From assembly GCF_022346945.1 (NCBI RefSeq), contig NZ_JAKRNI010000004.1:97047-161046 (forward strand): DNA of 64,000 nt, read 5' to 3'. The first letter of the stretch is position 1; each line of letters starts with the position of its first letter. The notes beneath the pieces are model-generated. The model was not told where the DNA came from and searched no databases. It saw nothing but the letters and a program-made list of their open reading frames with translations. Shown one piece after another: positions 27,338 to 37,147 of this stretch. The position numbers and the translations under genes are program-made. Origin of the DNA: Microbacterium sp. ACRRU. Its GTDB lineage: Bacteria; Actinomycetota; Actinomycetes; Actinomycetales; Microbacteriaceae.

Positions 27338-28555
27338 TCAGACCGTGAGTGCCCGCACGACGGCATCGGCGAGCAACCGGCCCCGACGCGTCAGCACGAT
27401 GCGTCCGCGAACGGCATCCGGTCCTTCGACGAGTCCATCCGCGATGAGAGAGGCGACGGCCTTGCGGCCCTCGCCGAGGAGCTCCGACACCGGCAGGCCT
27501 TCGCGAATGCGGCTGCGCAACAGCACGGACTCCAGACGTCGCGCGGTGTCGTCGGGTCGCTCCCGTGCGGCGGCGGGCGACTCCCCCGCCGCCAGCCGCT
27601 GCGCGTAGGCGGCCGGGTGCTTCACGTTCCACCACCGGAGTCCGGCGACGTGGCTGTGTGCTCCGGGACCGAATCCCCACCAGTCCGTCCCCCGCCAGTA
27701 GGCGAGGTTGTGCCGGGACCGGTGCGCCGTGTCCGTGGCCCAGTTCGACACTTCGTACCAGTCGTACCCCGCGCCGCTCAGCAGGTCGTCGGCCAGCTCG
27801 TACATGTCGGCCTGCAGGTCGTCGTCCGGCATCGCCACGCTCCCCGAGCGGATCTGGCGCGCGAGCTTCGTGCCGTCCTCGACGATGAGCGCGTAGGCGG
27901 AGACGTGGTCGGGCCGCAGGGCGGTCGCCGTCTCGAGCGAGGCGCGCCAGTCGTCGAGCGACTCCCCCGGGGCGCCGTAGATGAGGTCGAGCGAGACGTC
28001 GAGCCCCGCCCGGCGCGCAGCGGCCACCGCGGTGGCCACGTTGCGCGGATCGTGGGTGCGGTCGAGCACGGCGAGCACGTGCGGCTGCGCGGACTGCATG
28101 CCGATCGACAGCCGCGTGACGCCGGCCTCCGCCAGAGTCTCGGCGACACGGTCGTCGACGGTGTCGGGGTTCGCCTCCACGGTGACCTCGGCTCCCTCGG
28201 CGATCCCGAACTCCCCGCGCACCGCGTCGAGCATGCGCGCGAGGTCGCCCGGAGGCAGCAGCGTCGGGGTGCCTCCGCCGAAGAACACCGTGGATGCCGC
28301 GCGCCGGGTGCCCGCGGCATCCATGACCCCGCTCGCCAGGCGCACCTCGGCGGCGAGCGTGTCGGCGAAGTCCTCCTGTCGCGCACCCCGCAACTCGCTC
28401 GAGGTGTACGTGTTGAAGTCGCAGTAGCCGCAGCGGACTCGGCAGAACGGCACGTGCAGGTACACGCCGAAGTCGGCCGTCGGGTCGAGCGGGAGATCGT
28501 CGGGCAGCCGCCCGTCGGGCGGGGCCGGGTCGCCGAGCGGAAGTGGCCCGCCCAT
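27338..28555 (-). CDS. hemW: Radical SAM family heme chaperone HemW
   Basis: Radical SAM protein (405 residues) related to HemN; HemW members bind heme and deliver it to target proteins rather than oxidising coproporphyrinogen. The iron-sulfur motif is CRVRCGYCDF (CxxxCxxC), followed by FFGGGTPTLLP, EANPDT and LDLIYGAPGES. The N-terminal coproporphyrinogen-specific features of true HemN are absent. Its ATG shares one base with the DUF1990 stop (TGATG). Confidence 0.92.
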   Translation of the reverse strand: MGGPLPLGDPAPPDGRLPDDLPLDPTADFGVYLHVPFCRVRCGYCDFNTYTSSELRGARQEDFADTLAAEVRLASGVMDAAGTRRAASTVFFGGGTPTLLPPGDLARMLDAVRGEFGIAEGAEVTVEANPDTVDDRVAETLAEAGVTRLSIGMQSAQPHVLAVLDRTHDPRNVATAVAAARRAGLDVSLDLIYGAPGESLDDWRASLETATALRPDHVSAYALIVEDGTKLARQIRSGSVAMPDDDLQADMYELADDLLSGAGYDWYEVSNWATDTAHRSRHNLAYWRGTDWWGFGPGAHSHVAGLRWWNVKHPAAYAQRLAAGESPAAARERPDDTARRLESVLLRSRIREGLPVSELLGEGRKAVASLIADGLVEGPDAVRGRIVLTRRGRLLADAVVRALTV

Positions 28556-29199
28556 CAGGACGTGTACAGCGGCGAGATCGCGCGCAGATACCGCTGGAAC
28601 AGAGCGCGTCGGCGCCGGCGAACGCGACTGGCGAACACGCGGTACGACGGCGCGGTCGGGCGGTCGAAGGCGCGGACGACGAACCAGACCTCATCGTTGT
28701 CGCGCCATTCGAGAGCGAAGAGCTCCTCGCCGCTCACGATCGAGTGACCGACCGTGCCGAGGATGTATCCCACCCGCCGCGGCTCCTCGAAGACCGAGAT
28801 GACCCGCAGATGGGCGTCCGCGCGATGGCCGTCGACCTTGCCGTGCAGCCGCACGCTCGTGCCGGGGCTGACGAACGGTGTGCCGTCGGTGGCGAAGCGC
28901 TGCTCGGACTCGACGCGGCTCGGTGCGATCGGGGCGCCCTCGGCGTCGAACGCCACACCGGAGTACCCGCCGTCGGTGGCCGGCCGCACGTCCGTGATGC
29001 TCAGTTCTTCCGACCGCAACGGCGCCCACGACAGCAGCAGTTCGCTCGCCGCCGCGAAGCGCTCCTCGCCGCTGCCGATGCGCCAGGAGTCCTCGGCGGG
29101 AAGCGAGTGCTCGGGCGGGTACTGCATGAGGTCGTGCGCCTGGGTGGCGCCGACCGCGGCGTAGTCGACCGTGTCGTCGGTGAAGTTCTGCCGGCGCAT
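28555..29199 (-). CDS. DUF1990 family protein
   Basis: A 214-residue soluble protein with the DUF1990 pattern: DYAAVGATQAHDLMQYPPE at the N-terminus and a C-terminal VSGEELFALEW...VWFVVRAFDRPTAP segment, ending in an Arg-rich RRRRALFQRYLRA tail. No characterised function that I know. It lies between lepA and hemW, coupled to hemW by a one-base overlap. START/Bet v1-like lipid binding is a guess from fold predictions on the family. Confidence 0.85.
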   Translation of the reverse strand: MRRQNFTDDTVDYAAVGATQAHDLMQYPPEHSLPAEDSWRIGSGEERFAAASELLLSWAPLRSEELSITDVRPATDGGYSGVAFDAEGAPIAPSRVESEQRFATDGTPFVSPGTSVRLHGKVDGHRADAHLRVISVFEEPRRVGYILGTVGHSIVSGEELFALEWRDNDEVWFVVRAFDRPTAPSYRVFASRVRRRRRALFQRYLRAISPLYTS

Positions 29200-29244
29200 G
29201 ATCTCCAGTCTCCTAGGTCGAGGATGAGAGGACGGTGGGCGTGG

Positions 29245-31089
29245 TTACTTCTTGCCCTCGACGTCGCCGGACAGGGCGGCGATGAACGCCTCCTGCGGCA
29301 CCTCGACGCGGCCGACCATCTTCATGCGCTTCTTGCCCTCTTTCTGCTTCTCGAGGAGCTTGCGCTTACGCGTGATATCACCGCCGTAGCACTTGGCCAG
29401 GACGTCCTTGCGGATCGCGCGGATGTTCTCGCGCGCGATGATCCGCGCGCCGATCGCCGCCTGGATGGGAACCTCGAACTGCTGACGCGGGATGAGCTTG
29501 CGCAGTCGCTCGGTCATCATCGTGCCGTAGCTGTACGCCTTCTCGCGGTGGACAATCGAGCTGAAGGCATCCACCTTCTCGCCCTGGAGCAGGATGTCGA
29601 CCTTCACCAGGTCGGCGGTCTGCTGACCGGCCGGTTCGTAGTCGAGGCTCGCGTACCCCTGCGTGCGGCTCTTGAGGTGGTCGAAGAAGTCGAACACGAT
29701 CTCGCCGAGCGGCATGTTGTAGCGCAGTTCGACCCGATCTTCGCTGAGGTAGTCCATGCCGAGCAGCGTGCCGCGGCGCGACTGGCACAGCTCCATGACG
29801 GTGCCGACGTAATCCTTCGGAAGCAGGATGCCGACCTTGACGATGGGCTCGGACACTTCGGCGACCCGGCCGTCGGGGTATTCGCTCGGGTTAGTGACCG
29901 AGACGGTCTCACCGGTGTCGGTCGTGACCTCGTAGGTCACCGACGGCGCGGTGGTGATGAGGTCGAGACCGAACTCGCGCGACAGGCGCTCGGTGATGAT
30001 CTCGAGGTGCAGCAGGCCGAGGAACCCGCAGCGGAAGCCGAAGCCCAGCGCCACCGAGGTCTCGGGCTCGTACTGCAGCGAGGCATCCGAGAGCTTCAGC
30101 TTGTCGAGCGCTTCGCGCAGCTCGGCGTAGTCGCTGCCGTCGATCGGGTAGATGCCCGAGAAGACCATCGGCTTCGGGTCGGTGTACCCCGCCAGGGCCT
30201 CGCTCGCGGGCTTGCGGTGGTTCGTGATCGTGTCGCCGACCTTGGACTGCCGCACGTCCTTCACGCCGGTGATGAGGTAGCCGACCTCGCCGACGCCGAG
30301 ACCCTTGGTCGGCACGGGTTCGGGGCTCGACACACCGATCTCGAGCAGCTCGTGCGTCGCGGTAGTCGACATCATCTGGATGCGCTCGCGCGGCGAGAGC
30401 GCACCGTCGACCATGCGGACGTAGGTCACCACGCCGCGGTAGGCGTCGTACACCGAGTCGAAGATCATGGCGCGCGCCGGCGCGTCGGCCTGTCCGACGG
30501 GCGCGGGGATCTGCTCGACGATGCGGTCGAGCAGGGCTTCGACGCCCATGCCCGTCTTGCCGCTCACGCGCAGCACGTCTTCGGGCTTCCCGCCGATGAG
30601 ACCGGCGAGCTCGGCCGCGTACTTGTCGGGGTCGGCCGCGGGCAGGTCGATCTTGTTCAGCACCGGGATGATTTGCAGATCGTTCTCGAGCGCAAGGTAC
30701 AGGTTCGCCAGCGTCTGGGCCTCGATGCCCTGCGCCGCGTCGACGAGCAGGATGGCGCCCTCGCATGCGGCGAGGGAACGGCTGACCTCGTACGTGAAGT
30801 CGACGTGACCGGGCGTGTCGATCATGTTGAGCGCGAACGTCTCGCCCGAGGCCGCCCACGGCATGCGCACGGCCTGCGACTTGATCGTGATGCCGCGCTC
30901 GCGCTCGATGTCCATACGGTCGAGGTACTGCGCGCGCATGTCACGGTCGGCGACCACGCCGGTGATCTGCAGCATGCGGTCGGCCAACGTCGACTTGCCG
31001 TGGTCGATGTGGGCGATGATGCAGAAGTTGCGGATCTGCGCCGGCGGGGTGGCGGACGGCTCGAGGGGCTTCAGGGCGCGCGGTGACAT
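29245..31089 (-). CDS. lepA: Elongation factor 4 (LepA)
   Basis: Ribosome-associated GTPase (614 residues) that acts in translation initiation or back-translocation under stress. G1 [14 protein letters not shown], switch [25 protein letters not shown]4 NKIDLPAAD, and the LepA-specific C-terminal domain with [24 protein letters not shown] -10 box (31099-31104) lies nine bases upstream of the ATG, so the leader is at most a few bases long. It is divergent from the hydrolase gene. Confidence 0.97.
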   Translation of the reverse strand: MSPRALKPLEPSATPPAQIRNFCIIAHIDHGKSTLADRMLQITGVVADRDMRAQYLDRMDIERERGITIKSQAVRMPWAASGETFALNMIDTPGHVDFTYEVSRSLAACEGAILLVDAAQGIEAQTLANLYLALENDLQIIPVLNKIDLPAADPDKYAAELAGLIGGKPEDVLRVSGKTGMGVEALLDRIVEQIPAPVGQADAPARAMIFDSVYDAYRGVVTYVRMVDGALSPRERIQMMSTTATHELLEIGVSSPEPVPTKGLGVGEVGYLITGVKDVRQSKVGDTITNHRKPASEALAGYTDPKPMVFSGIYPIDGSDYAELREALDKLKLSDASLQYEPETSVALGFGFRCGFLGLLHLEIITERLSREFGLDLITTAPSVTYEVTTDTGETVSVTNPSEYPDGRVAEVSEPIVKVGILLPKDYVGTVMELCQSRRGTLLGMDYLSEDRVELRYNMPLGEIVFDFFDHLKSRTQGYASLDYEPAGQQTADLVKVDILLQGEKVDAFSSIVHREKAYSYGTMMTERLRKLIPRQQFEVPIQAAIGARIIARENIRAIRKDVLAKCYGGDITRKRKLLEKQKEGKKRMKMVGRVEVPQEAFIAALSGDVEGKK

Positions 31090-31168
31090 GTTCCGTCGAT
31101 TCTACGGGCGCGCGCCGACTTCGCCGCGCCGGGGTCCCGGCATCCGGAGCTTTCGTACGCTGGATGCC

Positions 31169-31891
31169 ATGACGGTCCAGGTCGTGCTCGTGCACGGCAT
31201 CCGCACGTCGGCGAGCATGTGGCGAGCGCAGGTGGAGCACCTGCGCGGTCGCGGCAACCCGGTGACCGCGGTGGACCTGCCCGGCCACGGAACCCGCCGC
31301 GGCGAGACCTTCACGCTCGATGAGGCGTTCGCGACGATCGATCGCGCCGTCCGGGAAGCCGCCACGCGGGGCCCCGTGCTGCTGGTGGGGCACTCGATGG
31401 GGGGACTGCTGTCGATCGAGTACGTCGGCAGCGAGGAGAAGCCACCGGTCGCGGCCTTCGTCGCGGCATCCTGCACGTCCATCCCCCGCGGGGTCGGGCT
31501 CGCCGCCTACCGCTTCTTCGCCCGGCGGCTGGACGCCTTCCCCGACCGGGGGATGCGCGTGACCAACTACGTGCTCGAACGCACGCTGCCGCCGGAGACG
31601 CGGGAGGACTTCGGCGCCGGCGGGTACGCGTTCGACGTGCAGGACACGGCCCTGCGCAGCCTCTCCGTGCTCGATCTGCTCGCGGCGCTCCGGCGCATCG
31701 ACGTGCCGCTGTGGTTCGTGAACGGGCAGTGGGACCAGCTGCGGGTCAACGAGAAGCTGTTCCTGTCGGTGGCGCGCGACGCGGAGCTCATCGTCGTTCC
31801 GCGCACGACGCACCTCGTGACGGCGATGCGGCCACGCGTCTTCAACGCCGTGCTGGACGTGGCGCTCACCACGGTCGAGGCCTCGACCTGA
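31169..31891 (+). CDS. Alpha/beta hydrolase
   Basis: A 240-residue alpha/beta-hydrolase: oxyanion region [13 protein letters not shown], nucleophile elbow GHSMGGLLS (catalytic Ser), Asp in [11 protein letters not shown] and His in [11 protein letters not shown]. Substrate unknown; no signal peptide. TACGCT (31156-31161) sits seven bases before the ATG, so the mRNA is probably leaderless. It reads toward rpsT, whose likely -10 box overlaps its stop. Confidence 0.88.
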   Translation: MTVQVVLVHGIRTSASMWRAQVEHLRGRGNPVTAVDLPGHGTRRGETFTLDEAFATIDRAVREAATRGPVLLVGHSMGGLLSIEYVGSEEKPPVAAFVAASCTSIPRGVGLAAYRFFARRLDAFPDRGMRVTNYVLERTLPPETREDFGAGGYAFDVQDTALRSLSVLDLLAALRRIDVPLWFVNGQWDQLRVNEKLFLSVARDAELIVVPRTTHLVTAMRPRVFNAVLDVALTTVEAST

Positions 31892-31897
31892 TAGACT
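31892..31897 (+). promoter_or_regulatory. -10 box of rpsT promoter
   Basis: TAGACT one base after the hydrolase stop codon, giving a leader of roughly 105 bases before rpsT. No clear -35 hexamer. Confidence 0.4.
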
Positions 31898-32009
31898 CGA
31901 CGCTTGGCTTGCGTGTGGGGTTTTTCCCGACCTCCACGACCGCCGGTGCAGCGTCCCTCTACCGCTCGCCCGGCACTTCCAACACTCACTCAAACGAAAG
32001 ACCGTCGAC

Positions 32010-32270
32010 GTGGCGAACATCAAGTCGCAGATCAAGCGCAACAAGACCAACGAGAAGGCGCGCGAGCGCAACAAGGCCGTCAAGAGCGAGCTCAAGACGC
32101 ACGTGCGCCGCACGCGCGAGGCCGTCCTCGCCGGTGACAAGGAAGCCGCCGAGAAGGCGCTCGTCCTCGCCGGCAAGAAGCTCGACAAGGCCGTGAGCAA
32201 GGGTGTCATCCACCAGAACCAGGCCGCGAACCGCAAGTCGGCCATCGCGAAGCAGGTCGCCGCTCTCTGA
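32010..32270 (+). CDS. rpsT: 30S ribosomal protein S20
   Basis: Primary 16S rRNA-binding protein of the 30S subunit. 86 residues starting [19 protein letters not shown], Lys/Arg/Ala-rich helical, ending [15 protein letters not shown], the classic S20 pattern. The GTG start follows AACGAAAG as a weak ribosome site. Convergent with holA across the repeat array. Confidence 0.97.
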   Translation: MANIKSQIKRNKTNEKARERNKAVKSELKTHVRRTREAVLAGDKEAAEKALVLAGKKLDKAVSKGVIHQNQAANRKSAIAKQVAAL

Positions 32271-32286
32271 GCCGCATCCTTTCGAC

Positions 32287-32313
32287 AGCCCGTCCCGCAT
32301 CGCGGGGCGGGCT
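32287..32313 (+). terminator. rpsT terminator hairpin
   Basis: AGCCCGTCCCGC pairs with GCGGGGCGGGCT (one T-G pair) around an ATC loop, 16 bases after the rpsT stop, followed by TCGTCGTT. Confidence 0.7.
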
Positions 32314-32374
32314 TCGTCGTTCACAGGTGCATCGCAGCGCCGTTCGGTGTTGCCGTATTCCTGTGCGCGCACGC

Positions 32375-32952
32375 GGGTGCGGTCGTGGGCTGCGGGGTGT
32401 GGTTCGTGCATTGGGGCGCGCATCGACCGCCCCAATGCACACAGTGCGCCCCGGTGCCCCATCGCGGCCCAGCGACCGCATCGCGCCCCCGCGTCGCTGC
32501 AGACACAGGCGGGTACGGTCGTCAGGCTGCGGGGCGTCGTTGATGCATTGGGGCGCGCATCGACCGCCCCAATGCACACAGTGCACCCCGGTGCCCCATC
32601 GCGGCCCAGCGACCGCATCGCGCCCCCGCGTCGCTGTAGACACAGGCGGGTACGGTCGTGAGGCTGCGGGTCGTCATTGATGCATTGGGGCGCGCACCGA
32701 CCGCCCCAATGCACACAGTGCACCCCGGTGCGTAGCGTGCGGCTCTGCGCCCACATCGCGCCCCAGCACCCACATCGCGGCGCAGCGCCCACATCGCGGC
32801 GCAGCGCCCACATCGCGGCGCAGCGCGCACATTGCGGTGCAGCGCCCGCATCGCGCCCCCGTGTTCCTGTGGGTACGGTCGTGAGGCTGCGGGGCGTCGT
32901 TCGTGCATTGGGGCGCGCATCGACCGCCCCAGTGCACACAGTGCGCCCCGGT
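32375..32952. repeat. Array of four hairpin-bearing repeats between rpsT and holA
   Basis: Units begin (GGGTRCGGTCGT) at 32375, 32511, 32648 and 32871, so spacings are 136, 137 and 223 bases. Each has a roughly 80-base conserved core with a 12-13 bp hairpin: arms 32406-32418/32428-32440, 32544-32555/32565-32576, 32681-32692/32702-32713 and 32903-32915/32925-32937. The arm is TGCATTGGGGCG and the loop CGCAYCGAC. An ACACAGTGCRCCCCGGT tail follows in all four. Copies 1 and 2 share a further 54-base tail; copy 3 has a 19-bp tandem repeat in its place. Spacings not divisible by three make a coding role unlikely. The stretch 32271-32374 before it holds only the rpsT terminator. Confidence 0.92.
32752..32865. 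repeat. 19-bp tandem repeat, six units
   Basis: Units at 32752, 32771, 32790, 32809, 32828 and 32847 with consensus CACATCGCGGCGCAGCGCC. Units 2-4 are nearly identical; units 1, 5 and 6 are diverged. They lie inside the third unit of the larger array. Confidence 0.9.
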
Positions 32953-32967
32953 AGGCGAAGAGCCCGG

Positions 32968-34005
32968 TCAGCGGCCGTAGGGCTGGCGGGTCGCGATGAT
33001 CGTGATCATGCGCTCGAGCGCGAACACCGCGTCGCGGGAGGCGCCCTTGACTTCGGCGTCGGCGCGGGCGGTGGCGTGGATGGCCATGCCGAGGCTCGCG
33101 GCGGTCCAGCCGACGAGGTCGCGGCGGGCGCGGTCGACCTGCCAGTCCTTCATGCCGAGGCGATGGGCCAGTGCCGACGACGATTCGCGGTTGCCGGCGA
33201 CGCGCGCCATCGTCCGCAGCTTCATCGCGACGGCGGCGACGAGCGGAACCGGGTCGGCTCCGGATGCCAGGGCGTGCCGCAGCGCGAGAAGGGCCTGGCC
33301 GTAGTGGCCCGCGATCGCCGTGTCGGCCACGGTGAAGGCGGATGTCTCGACCCGGCCACCGTAATAGCGCTCGACCGTGCGCTCGTCGATGTCGCCGGGG
33401 ACGTCGGCGATCAGCTGCTGGCACGCGGCCGCCAGCTCGGTGAGGTCATCGGCGAACGCGGAGACGAGGGAGCGGAGGGCGACCGGCGCGATCCTCTTCT
33501 GCGCGGCCTTGAACTCGCCGACGGCGAAGTCGAAGCGGTCGGAGTCGCGCTTGATCGCCGGGCACGCGATCTCGATGCCGTTCCCCTGGCCGGCCCGGAT
33601 GGCATCCAAGAGCTTCTTGCCGCGCACGCTCGCTCCGGTGTGGCGTAGGACGACCGTCGCCCCATCCTGCGGGTGCGCGAGGTACGAGAGCGCCTCGGTG
33701 AGGAAGGTGTCGGAGCACTTCTCGACGCCGCCGACGCGGACGAGCCGCGGCTCACCGAACAGCGACGGGGAGGTTACAGCCAGCAGGGTACCGGCCGCGT
33801 AGTCGTCGGCGCGGACGTCGGTGACCTCGAGGCTCGGATCCTCGCTCTTGAGGTAGTCGCGGACGCCCGCGATCGCGCGTTCGGCGCACACCTCTTCGGG
33901 ACCGGACACGAGCACGATCGGCGCGGGCTGCGGAGTGCGCCAGCCGATCTGCGGGATCGCCGACTTCGCCTTCGCGGGGGCGGAGCGTCGGAGGGCCGGA
34001 GTCAC
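32968..34005 (-). CDS. holA: DNA polymerase III delta subunit
   Basis: Clamp-loader subunit that opens the sliding clamp during replication. 345 residues: APIVLVSGPEEVCAERAIAG at the N-terminal AAA+ part, then SLFGEPRLVRVGGVEKC, and the C-terminal collar helices with RRDLVGWTAASLG. GTG start at 34005, with TAGGCT six bases upstream (34012-34017), suggesting a leaderless transcript. It lies downstream of comEC, and the fourth array hairpin follows its stop by about 30 bases. Confidence 0.93.
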   Translation of the reverse strand: MTPALRRSAPAKAKSAIPQIGWRTPQPAPIVLVSGPEEVCAERAIAGVRDYLKSEDPSLEVTDVRADDYAAGTLLAVTSPSLFGEPRLVRVGGVEKCSDTFLTEALSYLAHPQDGATVVLRHTGASVRGKKLLDAIRAGQGNGIEIACPAIKRDSDRFDFAVGEFKAAQKRIAPVALRSLVSAFADDLTELAAACQQLIADVPGDIDERTVERYYGGRVETSAFTVADTAIAGHYGQALLALRHALASGADPVPLVAAVAMKLRTMARVAGNRESSSALAHRLGMKDWQVDRARRDLVGWTAASLGMAIHATARADAEVKGASRDAVFALERMITIIATRQPYGR

Positions 34006-34116
34006 TCCCCCAGCCTACCGACCGGGTCGGACACGGGTGCCGGTTGGTCGCCGGCGCGACGGTCGTCGGCCGGGACCACGCCGCAGGCGCCACGGGGCAC
34101 GCCTCGCCGGAGAGTC

Positions 34117-36423
34117 TCACGGCCCCCCTTGCCGCCACAGCGCCAGCCGCCCGTGCCCGTCGCGCCAGACCGCGACGATGCCATCCGTGTCGGTGCGGGC
34201 GGCGACGGTTCCGCACTGCCGCAGGATGTCGAGCAGCGCGGAGGTCGGATGCCCGTACGTGTTGTCGGCACCGACACCGATGAGGCCGACGGTCGCGTCG
34301 AGCCGGCGATACAGCTCGGCGTCTTGATCCGCGCTGCCGTGATGGGAGACCTTCACGATCTCCGCGCGCGGCACGTCGATGCGGCGCAGGAGGCTCGCCT
34401 GCGGCTCGGCACCGAGGTCGCCGAGCATCACGGTACGGGGAAATCCCGGACCGGCGACGTCGATCGCGACGCTGGCGTCATTGCCCGGTTCCATCCCCGG
34501 GAGCGGACCGAGCGCCTGCCACCGGGTGGTGCCGACCTCTCCCGTCATCCCCATCACGGCGGCGATCAGCCGCGCGCCACCGGCGGCGTACCGGTCGAGC
34601 AGCCTCTGGTCGGCCGGCTCCCCCGGAGGGCCGTGGATGACGACGTCCGCTCGCCCGAGGATCGCGGCCGAACCACCGACATGGTCTTTGTCGAAGTGTG
34701 TGAGCACGACCAGGTCGAGGTGGCCGATTCCGAGCGTCTGGAGGCAGTCGGCGAGCGGCTCGGGCTCGGGCCCTGTGTCAACGAGCGCCACCTGCGAGCC
34801 CGACCGCCACAGGGTGGCATCCCCCTGACCGACATCGCACATCGTCACCTGCCAATCGGCCGGAACGGTGAGCGAACCGCCAACCGTTCGGATGGCGCTC
34901 GTCCCCCCGGCCGACCCGATCAGAACCGCGACCACCACCGTCGCCAGGGCGGTGAGTCGCGGCACACGGCGCGGACGCGCGACTGCCAGCACGATCGCGC
35001 CGCCCACCACGGCCAGGAGTGCCGCACCGAACGGACCGTCGGGCCACGGGAGGTTCTGAACAGGAAGGGATGCCGTCGTGTGGGCGACGCCAGCGATCCA
35101 CGCGGCGGGGATCCACGCGAGCGCGGTCAGCCCGTCACGCAGCCACGGGAACGGTGCGATGCAAGCGAGCACCCCGGCGATCGTCGCCGGTGCCGCCGCG
35201 GGCTCGGCGAGCATGTTCGCGGCAACGCCCAGCAGTGGGACGTGCGGGTCGATGAGCACGACGAGCGGACCGCACACGATCTGCGCCGACGCCGGGACCG
35301 CCAACGCGAGCGCGAGCGGTCTCGGCATACCGCGTGCCAGTCCGTCGGCGAGCGGTCGCGCGAGGACGAGAAGCGCCGCGGTGGCCGCCGCCGACAGTGC
35401 GAATCCGAGCGAGCGGCACAACCACGGGTCGACAATCAGCAACAGGGAGACCGCCGCGGCGAGCACGGCGATCCCGACCGTGGGTCGACCGAACCCGAGC
35501 GCCAGGATGCCGATCGCGCTCATGGCCGCGGCCCGGACGACGCTCGGCTCGGGGGTCACGAGCACGACGAACCCCGCCAGGACCGTGAGGGCTCCGACCA
35601 CGCGAACCCACCGGCGTGCCCCGCACCCGGCGAGAAGCATGAACGCCGCACCGACCACCAGCGCGCAGTTCGCTCCCGATACGGCGGTCAGATGTGACAG
35701 CGAGGAGACCTTCATCGCGGCCTCGGTCCGCGCCTCGAGACTCGACGTGTCGCCGACGGCCAGCCCCGGGATCAGCCCGGCCCCGGGCTGCGGCAGCCCG
35801 TGGCTCGAGGCGGTGAGACCGTCACGGAGGCTTTCAAACACCGCCCACCCGCCGTGGGGTGGCGGTGCGCGCTTTACCTCGGTAACGCGCAGCACCAGCA
35901 CTGCTCTCTCCGCGGGGTCAGTGGGGATCGCTCGGCCGGTGACGACGATCTCGCTTCCCTGCCCCACGGCGGAGAGGTGTTCCCGACCCTCGGCGTCCAG
36001 CCCGATGCGGGCGGGAAATACGCCGCGCACGGTCGTCTCTCCCGCGGTCACCGCGGACGCCGTCGCGTCGAACCACGCTCCACCGTCAGCGCTCCCCGAG
36101 ACGTGGCCCGTCACCGTGGCCACCACGCGCAGATGGCGGCCCCCGTCGGCCTCGAGATGGGCGATGGCCTGGCGTATCGGCGCCATGGCGGCCACCGAAC
36201 CTGCGGCGGACGCGGCGCACGCCAGAGCCACCGCCGCAACCAGCGCCGCGGGATGCCGGAACCGAAAGAAGGATGCCGCCGCAACCGCGACGGCGATTAG
36301 CAGCACGATCGTCAGCATCCCGGCCGTCGGTATCGCCGTCGCGACGGCGGCTCCGGTCCAGGTGAACCCCGCGACGCTCACGGGGCGCCACGCCCTCCGC
36401 CGAAGCGCCTGCCGCTCGCTCAC
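34117..36423 (-). CDS. comEC: ComEC/Rec2-family competence/DNA-internalisation protein
   Basis: A 768-residue multi-pass membrane protein: hydrophobic N-terminus, an OB-like soluble part, the Competence domain helices (LSHLTAVSGANCALVVG, typical of ComEC), and a C-terminal metallo-beta-lactamase-like domain with LVVLTHFDKDHVGGSAAIL and VKVSHHGSADQD. In competent bacteria ComEC forms the channel that passes single-stranded DNA inward and may degrade the other strand. It overlaps comEA by four bases. No pilus genes are in this window, so competence is not demonstrated. Confidence 0.92.
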   Translation of the reverse strand: MSERQALRRRAWRPVSVAGFTWTGAAVATAIPTAGMLTIVLLIAVAVAAASFFRFRHPAALVAAVALACAASAAGSVAAMAPIRQAIAHLEADGGRHLRVVATVTGHVSGSADGGAWFDATASAVTAGETTVRGVFPARIGLDAEGREHLSAVGQGSEIVVTGRAIPTDPAERAVLVLRVTEVKRAPPPHGGWAVFESLRDGLTASSHGLPQPGAGLIPGLAVGDTSSLEARTEAAMKVSSLSHLTAVSGANCALVVGAAFMLLAGCGARRWVRVVGALTVLAGFVVLVTPEPSVVRAAAMSAIGILALGFGRPTVGIAVLAAAVSLLLIVDPWLCRSLGFALSAAATAALLVLARPLADGLARGMPRPLALALAVPASAQIVCGPLVVLIDPHVPLLGVAANMLAEPAAAPATIAGVLACIAPFPWLRDGLTALAWIPAAWIAGVAHTTASLPVQNLPWPDGPFGAALLAVVGGAIVLAVARPRRVPRLTALATVVVAVLIGSAGGTSAIRTVGGSLTVPADWQVTMCDVGQGDATLWRSGSQVALVDTGPEPEPLADCLQTLGIGHLDLVVLTHFDKDHVGGSAAILGRADVVIHGPPGEPADQRLLDRYAAGGARLIAAVMGMTGEVGTTRWQALGPLPGMEPGNDASVAIDVAGPGFPRTVMLGDLGAEPQASLLRRIDVPRAEIVKVSHHGSADQDAELYRRLDATVGLIGVGADNTYGHPTSALLDILRQCGTVAARTDTDGIVAVWRDGHGRLALWRQGGP

Positions 36424-37037
36424 ACACGCACCAGGTCGCGGAGGCTCGCGAGCATCTTCTCGCCGATCCCGGGTACGGAGCCGAGCTCGTCGACGCTCGT
36501 GAAGCGTCCGTTCTCGTCACGCCACGCCAGAATGCGGTCCGCGAGCGCCGGACCGATCCGAGGCAGCGCATCGAGTTGCTCTCGCGTCGCGGTGTTCAGG
36601 TCGAGCGGGCCGGACGTCGCGCCCTCGCCTCCGCCGACAGCGGGAGGGACGGCTCCCACGACCGGCACGACGATCTGCTCTCCGTCCGTCACGGTCCTCG
36701 CAAGGTTCACCCCGTCGCGCGCCGCGTCGTCGGCGAATCCGCCGGCACGGGCGATGGCATCCGCCACCCGGTCCCCCACCGCGAGTCGATACAGGCCGGC
36801 TTCACGGACGGCGCCCGCGACGTGCACATACACGCCGGCGCCGGGTAGGGGGCTGACGTCACCGGTCGACGTCGGCGCCGTCGTCACCGTCTCGGTTCCC
36901 GTCGCTCCGCGAAAGATCCCGATTCCGACGGTCACCGCGAAGCCGAGCAGCACCAGGACGATCACCGCTCCCACCCCGAGCCGGCGACGCGGATCGAGAC
37001 GGGGAGCCGGAGAGTCGGTATCGAGGACGGTGGCCAC
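36420..37037 (-). CDS. comEA: ComEA family helix-hairpin-helix DNA-binding protein
   Basis: A 205-residue membrane-anchored DNA receptor: one N-terminal transmembrane helix (about 19-45, VGAVIVLVLLGFAVTVGIGI), a SLBB domain (VYVHVAGAVREAGLYRLAVGDRVADAI), and a C-terminal pair of helix-hairpin-helix motifs (LNTATREQLDALPRIGPALADRIL and FTSVDELGSVPGIGEKML). It overlaps comEC by four bases. The pair is standard in Gram-positive bacteria. Confidence 0.93.
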   Translation of the reverse strand: MATVLDTDSPAPRLDPRRRLGVGAVIVLVLLGFAVTVGIGIFRGATGTETVTTAPTSTGDVSPLPGAGVYVHVAGAVREAGLYRLAVGDRVADAIARAGGFADDAARDGVNLARTVTDGEQIVVPVVGAVPPAVGGGEGATSGPLDLNTATREQLDALPRIGPALADRILAWRDENGRFTSVDELGSVPGIGEKMLASLRDLVRV

Positions 37038-37147
37038 TCGGGAACGTTACGAAGAAGCAGCGCGCTCTGGCGGGCCCCGGAGGGAGGACGGTGGACGGGC
37101 CTCCAGATCCACTTCGTGGGGAGGACGCGTTCACAGTCGGAAACGAC

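Noticed and set aside
31986..32939. A 317-residue minus-strand open frame with repeated peptides (e.g. CIGAVDARPNA)
   Set aside because: It spans rpsT antisense and the repeat array. Repeat spacings of 136 and 137 bases shift frame between copies, and open frames of this kind occur on both strands. It reflects GC-rich repeats, not a protein.
32375..32952. Possible CRISPR array
   Set aside because: Units are 136-137 bases with conserved sequence throughout, no unique spacers and no cas genes; the 19-bp block is a direct tandem repeat.
34117..37037. Evidence for a functional natural-competence system
   Set aside because: comEC and comEA are common in non-competent actinobacteria, and no pilus or ComF genes are in the window, so only the genes are reported.
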